Source: Anomaloglossus baeobatrachus
Taxonomy: Eukaryota > Chordata > Amphibia > Anura > Aromobatidae
Length of the DNA stretch: 64,000 nucleotides
Direction of reading: 5' to 3'
Assembly (NCBI RefSeq): GCF_048569485.1
Contig: NC_134355.1
Location: forward strand, 660,538,215 to 660,602,214
Part shown: one piece after another, positions 20,778-31,146 of the stretch
Layout: every line of letters begins with the position of its first letter
How positions within the stretch are numbered: the first letter of the stretch is position 1
The notes under the pieces: generated by a model
Told to the model about the DNA's origin: nothing
Seen by the model: only the letters and a program-made list of their open reading frames with translations
Databases searched by the model: none
Translations under genes and position numbers: made by a program

Positions 20778-20956
20778 TTACACATGAGGAATAGCACATA
20801 TCTTATGGGGCATTGGTGTAGCTGTAAATCCAACTGCAGCAGTTAGGTCTAATGTGACCCCAGAAGGAGCCTTAAATGTGAAGTTCTGCAGTAGTTTTGT
20901 GAAGAACATGAACAGCTCCATTTTGGCCAAGTTTTCTCCAGCGCAACTTCTCTTAC
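20778..20956 (-). CDS. CYP2 (CYP2K-like) cytochrome P450, terminal exon 9
   Basis: The last exon of a haem-thiolate monooxygenase of the CYP2 family, an ER-membrane enzyme that oxidises small lipophilic substrates using NADPH-P450 reductase. The exon follows an acceptor TTTTTTTGTAG and begins in phase 1, completing the Gly codon of FSAG. It then encodes KRSCAGENLAKMELF, which includes the axial haem-ligand Cys, and continues to DLTAAVGFTATPMPHKICAIPHV and the stop codon at 20778-20780. Its length (179 bp) is normal for CYP2 exon 9. The PMPHKICA ending resembles fish and amphibian CYP2K proteins, but subfamily placement is only a likeness seen by eye. Confidence 0.93.
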
Positions 20957-21255
20957 CTACAAAAAAACCATAAAGTATAGGATAAAAGTTAATATTCTTT
21001 AAAGGGAAAAACACAGGGTACTATATAGTTCCAAAAATTAACTTTTTAACACGTTAGTGGAGACAGTGATTGCATAATACAATTGGACTATCCCTATCTG
21101 CCCCCATACAATTCCTCATGGACCTCTCTACAGAATTGGCCCCAACCCTTTATAAATGAGCAATAGTTGGCACAATGCACTTGATATACAGATCAAACCA
21201 GCATATCATCGTTCATTTAGCAAACTAACCCACTTTAATATAATTTAGAAACGCA

Positions 21256-21810
21256 TAAGGCTGCTTTACACACAACGACATCGCTAGCGAGATGTCATTG
21301 GGGTCACGGAATTTGTGACGCACATCCTCCTAGTTTGCAATGTCATTGCATATGAAATGCAGGAACGACCGCTAACGATCAAAATTACTCACCATATCGT
21401 TGATCGTTGACACGTCGTTCTAATCCCAAATGCCGTTGCTGATGCAGGTTGTTCATCCTTCCTGCGGCAGCACCCATCGCTATGTGTGACACCACAGGAA
21501 CGAGGAACAACAGCTTACCTGCGTTCAGCCAGCAACGAGGTGGGCGTGTATTTCCTTCGGCTGCTCTCTGCCCCTCTGCTTCTATTGGCCGCCTGCCGTC
21601 TGACGTCGCTGTGATGCCACACGAACCGCCCCCTTAGAAAGGAGGCGGTTCGCCGGCCACAGCGACGTTACAGGGAAAGTAAGTATGTGTGATGTGGCCT
21701 AACGATATTGTGCGCCACAGGCAGCGATTTGCCCGTGATGCACAAACGACGGGGGCGGGTACGCTCGCTAGCGATCTCGCTAGCGAGATTGCAGAGTGTA
21801 AAGTGGCCTA
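21256..21810. mobile_element. GC-rich palindromic MITE, copy A
   Basis: The terminal inverted repeats are TAAGGCTGCTTTACAC and GTGTAAAGTGGCCTA, continuing into GACATCGCTAGCGA-like subterminal repeats. The core contains TTCTATTGGCCGCCTG and GGAGGCGGTTCGCCGGCC. It is one of five related copies in this window. It has no coding capacity, and the superfamily is not certain. Confidence 0.8.
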
Positions 21811-21859
21811 CAGAAACTTCTAAATGTCAGTAATAATGGAGGACATGGAAGAAAAGGGT

Positions 21860-22095
21860 TAATCCGCACTGCCAGAAGAAGATCACTGAAGATCAATGAG
21901 GAAAGATATTTGATTTTATTGTTTGACAGGTTTTGGAGCCACAGACTCCTCCTTCAGGAGCAAATATTAATTAATGTACAATATTGATTTTTGTTCCTGA
22001 AGAAGGAGGGATACAGCTCCGAAACGCGTACAACAATAAAATCAAATATCTTAATCCCCATTGATCTTTAGTGATGTTCTTCTGGCAGCATGGAT
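21860..22095. repeat. Inverted pair of PLE-like terminal segments with hammerhead-like motif
   Basis: About 100-bp arms (21864-21965 and 21990-22088) are inverted copies. Each holds ATCAATAAAATC-type text and CTGAAG...GAAACG-type text. The right arm contains CTGAAGA, a GGAG/CTCC stem and GAAAC at 21997-22025, a well-formed hammerhead core. The left arm's version is decayed. Inverted terminal segments are known for PLEs. Confidence 0.55.
21997..22025 (+). ncRNA. Hammerhead-ribozyme-like core
   Basis: CTGAAGA, then a four-pair stem (GGAG with CTCC) and loop, then GAAACG. This matches the conserved CUGANGA-stem II-GAAA core. Stems I and III would have to come from flanking sequence, and I have not been able to confirm them. 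Confidence 0.4.
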
Positions 22096-22208
22096 TAACC
22101 CTTTTTTTCCATCTCCTCCAACATTACCCATCTGGGTTCTAAAGCAGCCTTCCTCAACACGTGGTTATAGTGGTTGTGTCTGTAACACAACCGCACCAGG
22201 TTAGTGTT

Positions 22209-22294
22209 AGAAGAAGAAAGGGATGTCCAGCTCTTCAGGCAGAGAAAACCTTGGTTTTCTCTGCCTGAAGAGCTGGACATCCCTTTCTTCTTCT
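22209..22294. repeat. Perfect palindrome, 42-bp arms
   Basis: The left arm 22209-22250 and right arm 22253-22294 are exact reverse complements around a TT loop (AGAAGAAGAAAGGGATGTCC at one end, GCAGAGAAAACC at the centre). ACCAGGTTAGTGT occurs just left of it (22196) and again at 22380. Confidence 0.95.
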
Positions 22295-22898
22295 ATTGTT
22301 ATATCGGGCCGTGGCAGTGCCTGTCCGTGCTCCAGGAAGAAACCAGGATTGAGCTTCCACACGGTGAGCTGATATATATACCAGGTTAGTGTGCCTAATT
22401 TAATTTTTTCTGCTACCATCAGATAAGACACCTTCAGCGCCCCCTCCTTTGTCATTTCAGTTTTAGTACAAAGGAATGTCTGTAATCTAATATTTTTATG
22501 TAGCTAAATAGTGGAACCCTAGAGCCAATAGGACTGGTAGGCTTTTGGTTTGCCTGTCCAACTTTGACCATAGCAGTACATTTGGGGCACAGATGGAGGT
22601 ATATGAAAGTCATACCTAGGGAGATTTACCTATTCCCCTGTGGGCCAGTCCAAGCCTGCATACAACAATGACCCATATGCTTTTGGGCTGCGCTGGAATT
22701 GTACATTTTAACCCTTATGGGTAAAGCAGCCCACCAACAGGTCACCTTTTCTAAAATATAAAAATTAATTCAAATATATAAAAATTACAGTTGTAGAAAA
22801 ACATGCCTAATTAGCATTATGGCATAGTTTTGAGCATTGTAATATTTCCTGAAGATGAATATAGATCATTTTTATATATTGATAAGGTTGTATTACAT
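22295..22898. other. Intron sequence without recognisable features
   Basis: AT-rich intron 8 sequence. I find no coding potential, structured RNA or repeat family I can name. Confidence 0.5.
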
Positions 22899-22975
22899 TC
22901 AGTTTGGTGGTCTTGTAAGTGGATAAATTCTCTCATCTCGAGTCATTATAGAAGATTTCTGAGAGGACAACTCAC

Positions 22976-23117
22976 CGGCTGAAAAAGGCATGAACGCTTC
23001 TTTCCTTACAAAATTTCCCCTGGAATCCAGAAAGTGTCCCGGGTAGAACTCATCGGCTTTCACAAAATGATCTTTATCATAAAGTACGGAGGTCAGTAGC
23101 GGCATCACATATGTCCC
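22976..23117 (-). CDS. CYP2 cytochrome P450, exon 8
   Basis: 142 bp, exactly the usual CYP2 exon 8 length. The acceptor is TCTTTCAG and the donor GTGAGTTG. It begins in phase 0 (GTYVMPLLTSVL) and ends in phase 1 inside the Gly of MPFSAG, matching exon 9. It encodes the meander region, YDKDHFVKADEFYPGHFLDS and NFVRKEAFMPFSAG, just before the haem-binding loop. The frame is intact. The intron to exon 9 is 2.0 kb and holds a MITE, a PLE-like inverted pair and a perfect palindrome. Confidence 0.94.
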
Positions 23118-23985
23118 CTGAAAGATTCAAGAAGGGATATTTACAATGGACCTTAACTAATTAGATTTGTCACTAAGCATATGATCACAATGCTGATGAT
23201 AGCATCCATCGCCAGTCCTGGGAGATATGATGTATGATTCTCCCGATCTATTGCCAGGAACTACAAATACACCCCTTGAACCAGATGGCATGCTAATGGG
23301 ATCAACTAGACGCCTTTGGTAAGCGACAAATCCAGCTAAGAACATATTTTACATATTCTTAAGTTTGGTGATAAATATGTGACTACTGGGGAACTCATTC
23401 ATGTCAGAAAAAGGGTCAGATGTTCTCTCGCTGTTTCTGAAAGCCCCATAGATTTCTAACTAAGCAGCAGAATGCTATCCTGTGGATATAAAGATCATAA
23501 GGGGAGAAACCCCAATAAAATATATATTTTAATAATATTTTTTAAAAAGTCAAAAACCAAATCACAAACAACATTAAATAGATAAAGTGCAGAATATACA
23601 ATAACACGTGCTAGGAGGGAGGATGAAAATTAAGACTGGCCCCAAATAACCCCTAGTTAGTCTCTCCCTACTTAGCAATGGAGGATATGATGCCCTAGGG
23701 TTGTGGCGCCCCCATTCACCGATGGGAAACTCGGCATGACCCTAGTAAGCCCTGCACAGCAAAACACACCAATTAGGCAAAATAGTAACCCCCTATCCAA
23801 ATCAGATGGTGAGCCAAATAAACGTATCTGAGAAGTTGTCCTAAGAATGAGTCCAGTCCCGACGCGTTTCCTCCCGCAGGCATAAATCCTAGGTCATATT
23901 AAAAGGCTCATTAAAGAGGCACTTTTGACTTTTAGGATTGCTACTTCCAATAGGTGGCGCTAGAGTTTGACTCTCTCCTCCCTGA
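23118..23985. other. Intron 7 start, with PLE-like terminal relic
   Basis: Unremarkable to about 23480. From about 23490 to 23930 the text resembles a reversed PLE end: AATAAAATATATATTTTAAT, then on the minus strand CTGCGGGAGGAAACGCG near 23868, a degenerate member of the CTGANGA...GAAACG motif. No gene. Confidence 0.4.
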
Positions 23986-23989
23986 AGAA

Positions 23990-24640
23990 ACAATTTGAAT
24001 ATTTCCCAGAGGAGCATTGCAGCTATAAGACTCCTCACCACTCATAGCCAGATTGGTTTGTCAGCCTCTGCAAGGAGAACAGTTTTTCCTTTTTACTCTC
24101 AGAAATTGTCACTAGCAGAATTTAACTATATCGGTGTCCACAAGTTTATGGAGGTTAAAAGAACCATTAAAGAATAGAGACACTGGTTGGACATGGCTAA
24201 ACACAAGTTAGCAATATTTACCGATCGTAAAAACCTATTGCATATTGATGCTGCTAAGCGTCTAAAGAGCAGACATGATTATCAGAACCTCAGCTGTTTT
24301 TATTCTGTTGGATTTCATATGTTTTTTTTTTATTATTTTTTCTGGATTGCAGTCCTCCATACAAAGGAGGACATATTTTCTTCCCAATTGATAAAAGTCT
24401 GGAGGGAAGTCAAAGAGGATCTTTTGGTGACTAGTGACTTGGCAGAAAAGGAGCAAACTGCAAACTCGGAAAGGCCCCTGTCTTTACAATAGGAGAGTTT
24501 GTCTGGTTGTCCTTTAAGAATCTACTTCTTAAAGTGGCTTCTAGGAAATTTGTTCTCAAATTTGTGGGTCTTTAGAACATCACTAAACTTTTGAACCCAG
24601 CTTCAACTCCCTGTATCTTGAAAAGTCAAAAACTCATTCC
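23990..24640 (+). pseudogene. Ty3/Gypsy relic (RNase H and integrase tail)
   Basis: Short stretches match Ty3/Gypsy Pol: SQKLSLAEFNYIGVHK, MAKHKLAIFTDRKNLLHID and AAKRLKSRH (RNase H), and beyond 24490 text like the integrase C-terminal SH3-like tail (FVLKFVG, LNPAS). It is an old and heavily broken fossil with several breaks. No LTR is recognised next to it. Confidence 0.65.
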
Positions 24641-24794
24641 ATTCCTCCCTTCTAAAGAGACTTTTTAGCCAGGCCATTACATAATATTCTTAAGGGTGCT
24701 TTACATGCTGCAACATCGCTACTGATATATCGTCGGGTCACGTCGTTAGTGCCGCACATCCGGCGCCGGTAGCGACATCCGGCGCCGGTAGCTA

Positions 24795-26042
24795 TGTGAC
24801 GCCCTGGACAAGCCAGGGGTCACAGGTCATGACACCATCACACCCTACACCCCGGATAGGTACACCAAAGCTACACAAAAATCCTTGTTGCCTTCCTCCA
24901 GGGGCTGATGTCCACACCAGGGGGTGGGCCAGGCGGTTGGCTCCGCCCACCGAGGAGTTCACAGCCCTGGAGGCGGGAAAACCAGGCAGAAGAGTTTAGG
25001 GAGAGATAGACAGTGGAAGTAAAGGAGTAAACAGTGGTAGAGGAGCAAGAGAAAGGAGTAAAGGTGGAAGAGAAAGTGACAGTTGAGAAAGCCTGAAGTT
25101 GGTCCGGGTGTGTGCCCCGGACTGAGACAGCAAGGTCAGCAGACGGCGGTGACTGTCTGCAGGAGAGGCTGCTTGGAGGTTGCCGAAAAGGCCGCGGTCG
25201 GGTGGTGGCCCGGCGGTACCGGAGCGGTATATGAAGAGAAGCCAGCACCATTGGCAGGGGCTTTTCGGATCCCGGCAAGGCTAGGAGTCGCCGTGAATTT
25301 GCCAAATCCGTCAGTGAAGGGGACCTCTGGGTCTCCCAACAACCAAGTCCCGATTGAAGGCAACAGTCCGACCGTTAGAGAGAGACATCGCCACCGCCAA
25401 GGCACCAGTTTCTCAGGGCCAGCGCCTGCGGGCAAAGAGGGGCTCCTCCGGCACATATCCAAGCCGGGGAGCGGGTTACCGGTGGGAACCCATTGCTACT
25501 AACATAGACTTAGGTGCAGGAAAAGGGACCATCACCGTCAACTACCGGGGAAAAGCAACAGCAGCCGTCCGTGGGAACCGTCTTTCCAGCCGTGTGTTTT
25601 ACCGAGAACTGTGTCACCGTCTCAGGCTGAGTGAGTACCACAGTGCCGTGAGGCACAGCGCTGCCCCCGCGTCCCTGCACCCCACCAAGCCCTGCACCGG
25701 CCCCGCCATCCCTCATCCCCCAACTCATCACTGGGCCCCGGGACAACCACCCCCTACCCACGGAGGAGTGAACTAACAACTTTGCTGCTCCCTGTCACCG
25801 CTCCCAGGATTCCCATACAGAGCAGCGGTGGTGTCCCTACAATCACCACAACCGGGGGTGGCGTCACGGACAATAAACTATCCCAAAAACCAAACCCCTT
25901 TCACTCACGGGCGAGGAGCGCCGCTCGAGTCCCCGGGATCCGACCCATCGCTTGAGCCACCGAGCAGCAGCAGGCCGCAGCAGCAGCGGCAGCCGGACCC
26001 GAGCAGTGGGAGAGCGCAGCGTCCCCTCCTCCGCCCGCGACA
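24795..26042 (+). repeat. First (5') LTR of the array
   Basis: It runs from TGTGACGCCCTGG to CCCGCGACA. CCCTGG-ACAAG-CCAGGG forms a small hairpin at the start. A candidate primer-binding site TGGCATCACGAACAGG begins 4 bp downstream at 26047. I do not recognise the tRNA. Confidence 0.92.
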
Positions 26043-26249
26043 ACTTGGCATCACGAACAGGATCTTACCGCTCTGCCGTCTGGTAGAGGTGCGCCTTGTT
26101 ACCGCCGGAGGTGTCCGGCCGGAAAATTTCAGAAGCCGCCATATTTGGCGCAAAGAGTTCCCACTCGAGCGTCTTCTCGAGTAGCAGAGGCGCGAAGGCC
26201 AAAACAGCCATCTGCAGCCATCTTGTTCCTGGAAGAAGCCGCCAGCAGC

Positions 26250-27338
26250 ATGTGGATGCCATCCCGAAGCACCGTAGCCCCCGCGCCGGGAACCGCGGCA
26301 TGGGTGGAGATCCGGACCGCGCAGCTCTACCAGAGGCTGCAGGTCAAGATGCAGCTCCTCATGGAGGAGTGGGAGACCGACATGGCGGATGTCATAGCGA
26401 CCGTGCGGAGACGCGAGGAGGAAGCTGAGGAAGGGAGGGTGAGTGACCCACGCCCCGATGCCCTTGAAGGGCCGGTCATCGCGGCTGCGAGACCCGGTCA
26501 AAACCCTCTCGCCCTGTTACCTCCCTCGCCACCCATCTCGGAAGCTGTGACCCCGCCACTAGGCCCGCTGCCACCGCAACCGGTAGCGATACCCAGCATG
26601 CCCGCCCCGGCGGGCCGACCTGTAGCCGGAGCCCGTAGCAAACCGGAGGTGCTGCCGTGGAAAGCCCCGAAGTGTGAACCGGAGGCATCCCCCGAGAAGT
26701 CCCCCGAGCCGGAGCCGAGAGCCCGCTCCATGCCGAAGGCCCAACTGCGGAAAGCCCCTGTGCCCATCCCCCACACCTCGGCTGAGGTTGCGCCGGGTTG
26801 CCGCTGCAAGGCGGCGTCCAAGGCCAAGAAGCCGCGGGACCTGCCGCCCAGATCCCTAACAGTGGGCAGCGTCCAAAATGTCTCGCGGGGCCTGACCCGT
26901 GCGCCGGAGCTCGCAGCAGCGCCGTACTGGGACAGGGAGCCGGTACCGTTGGGCCTGGAGATTGAAGAGAGGGAAAGGAAGAAGGCGGAGTTGGTGGCCC
27001 GTGCAATCCGGGAAAAAGAGAACCTCCGTCAGGCAACTTTCCGTGTCCGGGGCCCGTTGTATGAGGGGCAGGTGAGGCGGTTTGATGTCCGCCGGGGCTA
27101 TGGATTCATATATGAACCGGGCCTGGAGGCCGAAGTGTTTATAGCCCGGCGGGATGTGAATGCTCACCTGCCAGAGGAGCACCCTGGTCGGAACCTGATG
27201 CCGGGCGACTTGGTCCAGTACACCCGGCACTGTGGGGAGAGGGGGTGGTTCGCGCTGGATGCTAAGTTAAGGGGCAGCCAGGAGTCCCGTGTGAGCGCCG
27301 AGCCCCCTCCCTCAGGTGATGCTGAGGACTCCGAGTGA
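26250..27338 (+). CDS. Cold-shock-domain protein, array unit 1
   Basis: 362 residues, the same length as the copy at 8334 and the array's second copy. The start MWMPSRSTVAPAPGT is used because the upstream in-frame sequence lies in the leader and is not conserved as protein in the older copy. Residues about 20-60 form a charged helix (LYQRLQVKMQLLMEEWET) and about 65-210 a Pro-rich linker. About 230-260 is a Glu/Arg-rich helix. About 270-345 is a cold-shock domain: EGQVRRFDVRRGYGFI (RNP1-like), EVFIARRDVNAH (RNP2-like strand), NLMPGDLVQYTRH and GWFALDAKL. This beta-barrel fold in Y-box and Lin28 proteins binds single-stranded RNA or DNA. The C-terminus is acidic (DAEDSE). The frame is open. 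A role in packaging or protecting element RNA is inference. Confidence 0.87.
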   Translation: MWMPSRSTVAPAPGTAAWVEIRTAQLYQRLQVKMQLLMEEWETDMADVIATVRRREEEAEEGRVSDPRPDALEGPVIAAARPGQNPLALLPPSPPISEAVTPPLGPLPPQPVAIPSMPAPAGRPVAGARSKPEVLPWKAPKCEPEASPEKSPEPEPRARSMPKAQLRKAPVPIPHTSAEVAPGCRCKAASKAKKPRDLPPRSLTVGSVQNVSRGLTRAPELAAAPYWDREPVPLGLEIEERERKKAELVARAIREKENLRQATFRVRGPLYEGQVRRFDVRRGYGFIYEPGLEAEVFIARRDVNAHLPEEHPGRNLMPGDLVQYTRHCGERGWFALDAKLRGSQESRVSAEPPPSGDAEDSE

Positions 27339-27968
27339 TGGCAGCGGGACACCGTTGCACCGTCCCCATTGAGACCAGAAGTCTGTGTGCGTTTGAAAGT
27401 TTTAAAGTTTGCAAAAGATGATAAGAGAAAATGAAACCGTGAAGTTCACCTGATTACCGTGATTTGGAACCGGCCGTTGCCAACACCGTTGTCCCCGTGG
27501 GTACCGAGTGAAGTTGTTTGCATAGGAACTCCTATGGACAAGCCCGTGAACATGCAGGGCAACCACAAATGTTAAGTGGCTTGTAAATAAAAATGTTTCC
27601 GTTGCAGCACCGTTACCGCCTCCGGAGAGGCAGGTTGGAGGGAGGGCCCGCAGTAGAGCAGGCTGGGGCCCAGCCACCACAGGAACCGGTGGCTACTTTC
27701 TGGAGGGGAAGGACAGATTCCGCTCGGGTAACTGGTTCAGGACTGGGGTCATGGGGTGCTGCCTGTTTCTTAGAGGCAGCATCAGGGCCAGGTTACTTGG
27801 GTGGGAGAGAGCGGCAGCAGCAACCGTCTGTTACGTAACGTTTAAGTATCGTACCTCCCGCTGTGGGATGATGTTTTTCTAACTGTTCAAATGTTTACCT
27901 TTTTCAGAAAAATAAAATCGGTGTTGGACGGGCAGCCCGCGGACGGTCTGCATTTTGCTAAGGGGGAA
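27339..27968 (+). other. 3' non-coding internal region and polypurine tract, unit 1
   Basis: No coding sequence. It contains an AATAAA (27911) and ends with the purine run AAGGGGGAA next to the middle LTR. Unit 2 repeats it at 30517-31146. Confidence 0.75.
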
Positions 27969-29220
27969 TGTGACGCCCTGGGCAAGCCAGGGGTCACAGG
28001 TCATGACACCATCACACCCTACACCCCGGATAGGTACACCAAAGCTACACAAAAATCCTTGTTGCCTTCCTCCAGGGGCTGATGTCCACACCAGGGGGTG
28101 GGCCAGGCGGTTGGCTCCGCCCACCGAGGAGTTCACAGCCCTAGAGGCGGGAAAACCAGGCAGAAGAGTTTAGGGAGAGATAGAGAGTGGAAGTGAAGTA
28201 GTAAACAGTGAAGTGGTAGAGGAGCAAGAGAGAGGAGTAAAGGTGGAAGAGAAAGTGACAGTTGAGAAAGCCTGAAGTTGGTCCGGGTGTGTGCCCCGGA
28301 CTGAGACAGCAAGGTCAGCAGACGGCGGTGACTGTCTGCAGGAGAGGCTGCTTGGAGGTTGCCGAAAGGGCCACGGTCGGGTGGTGGCCCGGCGGTACCG
28401 GAGCGGTATACGAAGAGAAGCCAGCACTATTGGCAGGGGCTTTTCGGATCCCAGCAAGGCTAGGAGTCGCCGTGAATTTGCCAAATCCGTCAGTGAAGGG
28501 AACCTCTGGGTCTCCCAACAACCAAGTCCCGATTGAAGGCAACAGTCCAACCATTAGAGAGAGACACCGCCACCGCCAAGGCACCAGTTTCTCAGGGCCA
28601 GCGCCTGCGGGCAAGGAGGGGCTCCTCTGGCACATATCCAAGCCGGGGAGCGGGTTACCAGTGGGAACCCATCGCTACCAACATAGACTTAGGTGCAGGA
28701 AAAGGGACCGTCACCGTCAACTACCGGGGAAAAGCAACAGCAGCCGTACGTGGGAACCGTCTTTCCAGCCGTGTGTTTTACCGAGAACTGTGTCACCATC
28801 TCAGGCTGAGTGAGTACCACAGTGCCGTGAGGCACAGCGCTGCCCCCGCGTCCCTGCACCCCACCAAGCCTGCACCGGCCCCGCCATCCCTCATCCCCCA
28901 ACTCATCACTGGGCCCCGGGACAACCACCCCCTACCCACGGAGGAGTGAACTAACAACTTTGCTGCTCCCTGTCACCGCTCCCAGGATTCCCATACAGAG
29001 CAGCGGTGGTGTCCCTACAATCACCACAACCGGGGGTGGCGTCACGGACAATAAACTATCCCAAAAACCAAACCCCTTTCACTCACGGGCGAGGAGCGCC
29101 GCTCGAGTCCCCGGGATCCGACCCATCGCTTGAGCCACCGAGCAGCAGCAGGCCGCAGCAGCAGCGGCAGCCGGACCCGAGCAGTGGGAGAGCGCAGCGT
29201 CCCCTCCTCCGCCCGCGACA
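27969..29220 (+). repeat. Middle LTR (hybrid)
   Basis: Up to about 28870 it is identical to the third LTR at sites where the first LTR differs (for example GGGCAAGCC, CCATCTCAGG, AAGCCTGC). From about 28929 on it matches the first LTR where the third differs (CCACCCCCTA, GGAGGAGTGAACT). The switch falls in a window of about 60 bp. Confidence 0.9.
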
Positions 29221-29427
29221 ACTTGGCATCACGAACAGGATCTTACCGCTCTGCCGTCTGGTAGAGGTGCGCCTTGTTACCGCCGGAGGTGTCCGGCCGG
29301 AAAATTTCAGAAGCCGCCATATTTGGCGCAAAGAGTTCCCACTCGAGCGTCTTCTCGAGTAGCAGAGGCGCGAAGGCCAAAACAGCCATCTGCAGCCATC
29401 TTGTTCCTGGAAGAAGCCGCCAGCAGC

Positions 29428-30516
29428 ATGTGGATGCCATCCCGAAGCACCGTAGCCCCCGCGCCGGGAACCGCGGCGTGGGTGGAGATCCGGACCGCGC
29501 AGCTCTACCAGAGGCTGCAGGTCAAGATGCAGCTCCTCATGGAGGAGTGGGAGACCGACATGGCGGATGTCATAGCGACCGTGCGGAGACGCGAGGAGGA
29601 AGCTGAGGAAGGGAGGGTGAGTGACCCACGCCCCGATGCCCTTGAAGGGCCGGTCATCGCGGCTGCGGGACCCGGTCAAAACCCTCTCGCCCTGTTACCT
29701 CCCTCGCCACCCATCTCGGAAGCTGTGACCCCGCCACTAGGCCCGCTGCCACCGCAACCGGTAGCGATACCCAGCATGCCCGCCCCGGCGGGCCGACCTG
29801 TAGCCGGAGCCCGTAGCAAACCGGAGGTGCTGCCGTGGAAAGCCCCGAAGTGTGAACCGGAGGCATCCCCCGAGAAGTCCCCCGAGCCGGAGCCGAGAGC
29901 CCGCTCCATGCCGAAGGCCCAACTGCGGAAAGCCCCTGTGCCCATCCCCCACACCTCGGCTGAGGTTGCGCCGGGTTGCCGCTGCAAGGCGGCGTCCAAG
30001 GCCAAGAAGCCGCGGGACCTGCCGCCCAGATCCCTAACAGTGGGCAGCGTCCAAAATGTCTCGCGGGGCCTGACCCGTGCGCCGGAGCTCGCAGCAGCGC
30101 CGTACTGGGACAGGGAGCCGGTACCGTTGGGCCTGGAGATTGAAGAGAGGGAAAGGAAGAAGGCGGAGTTGGTGGCCCGTGCAATCCGGGAAAAAGAGAA
30201 CCTCCGTCAGGCAACTTTCCGTGTCCGGGGCCCGTTGTATGAGGGGCAGGTGAGGCGGTTTGATGTCCGCCGGGGCTATGGATTCATATATGAACCGGGC
30301 CTGGAGGCCGAAGTGTTTATAGCCCGGCGGGATGTGAATGCTCACCTGCCAGAGGAGCACCCTGGTCGGAACCTGATGCCGGGCGACTTGGTCCAGTACA
30401 CCCGGCACTGTGGGGAGAGGGGGTGGTTCGCGCTGGATGCTAAGTTAAGGGGCAGCCAGGAGTCCCGTGTGAGCGCCGAGCCCCCTCCCTCAGGTGATGC
30501 TGAGGACTCCGAGTGA
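29428..30516 (+). CDS. Cold-shock-domain protein, array unit 2
   Basis: A 362-residue protein, practically identical to that of unit 1; I see one residue difference in the Pro-rich linker (Arg in unit 1, Gly here). The start MWMPSRST and the cold-shock domain (GYGFI, VFIA) are the same. Position and length repeat exactly at the 3,178-bp array period. See unit 1 for domains. Near-identity means the duplication is recent, or is an assembly duplication. Confidence 0.87.
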   Translation: MWMPSRSTVAPAPGTAAWVEIRTAQLYQRLQVKMQLLMEEWETDMADVIATVRRREEEAEEGRVSDPRPDALEGPVIAAAGPGQNPLALLPPSPPISEAVTPPLGPLPPQPVAIPSMPAPAGRPVAGARSKPEVLPWKAPKCEPEASPEKSPEPEPRARSMPKAQLRKAPVPIPHTSAEVAPGCRCKAASKAKKPRDLPPRSLTVGSVQNVSRGLTRAPELAAAPYWDREPVPLGLEIEERERKKAELVARAIREKENLRQATFRVRGPLYEGQVRRFDVRRGYGFIYEPGLEAEVFIARRDVNAHLPEEHPGRNLMPGDLVQYTRHCGERGWFALDAKLRGSQESRVSAEPPPSGDAEDSE

Positions 30517-31146
30517 TGGCAGCGGGACACCGTTGCACCGTCCCCATTGAGACCAGAAGTCTGTGTGCGTTTGAAAGTTTTAAAGTTTGCAAAAGATGAT
30601 AAGAGAAAATGAAACCGTGAAGTTCACCTGATTACCGTGATTTGGAACCGGCCGTTGCCAACACCGTTGTCCCCGTGGGTACCGAGTGAAGTTGTTTGCA
30701 TAGGAACTCCTATGGACAAGCCCGTGAACATGCAGGGCAACCACAAATGTTAAGTGGCTTGTAAATAAAAATGTTTCCGTTGCAGCACCGTTACCGCCTC
30801 CGGAGAGGCAGGTTGGAGGGAGGGCCCGCAGTAGAGCAGGCTGGGGCCCAGCCACCACAGGAACCGGTGGCTACTTTCTGGAGGGGAAGGACAGATTCCG
30901 CTCGGGTAACTGGTTCAGGACTGGGGTCATGGGGTGCTGCCTGTTTCTTAGAGGCAGCATCAGGGCCAGGTTACTTGGGTGGGAGAGAGCGGCAGCAGCA
31001 ACCGTCTGTTACGTAACGTTTAAGTATCGTACCTCCCGCTGTGGGATGATGTTTTTCTAACTGTTCAAATGTTTACCTTTTTCAGAAAAATAAAATCGGT
31101 GTTGGACGGGCAGCCCGCGGACGGTCTGCATTTTGCTAAGGGGGAA

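Noticed and set aside
25083-25776. Open frames inside the cold-shock-family LTRs (for example 25083-25502, 28262-28813)
   Set aside because: They change frame between LTR copies and carry no known domain; LTR sequence is best read as regulatory and non-coding.
26145-26249. Upstream extension of the cold-shock reading frame to 26145 (and 29323)
   Set aside because: The extension lies in leader sequence, is not present as protein in the copy at 8334, and the ATG at 26250 is the conserved start.
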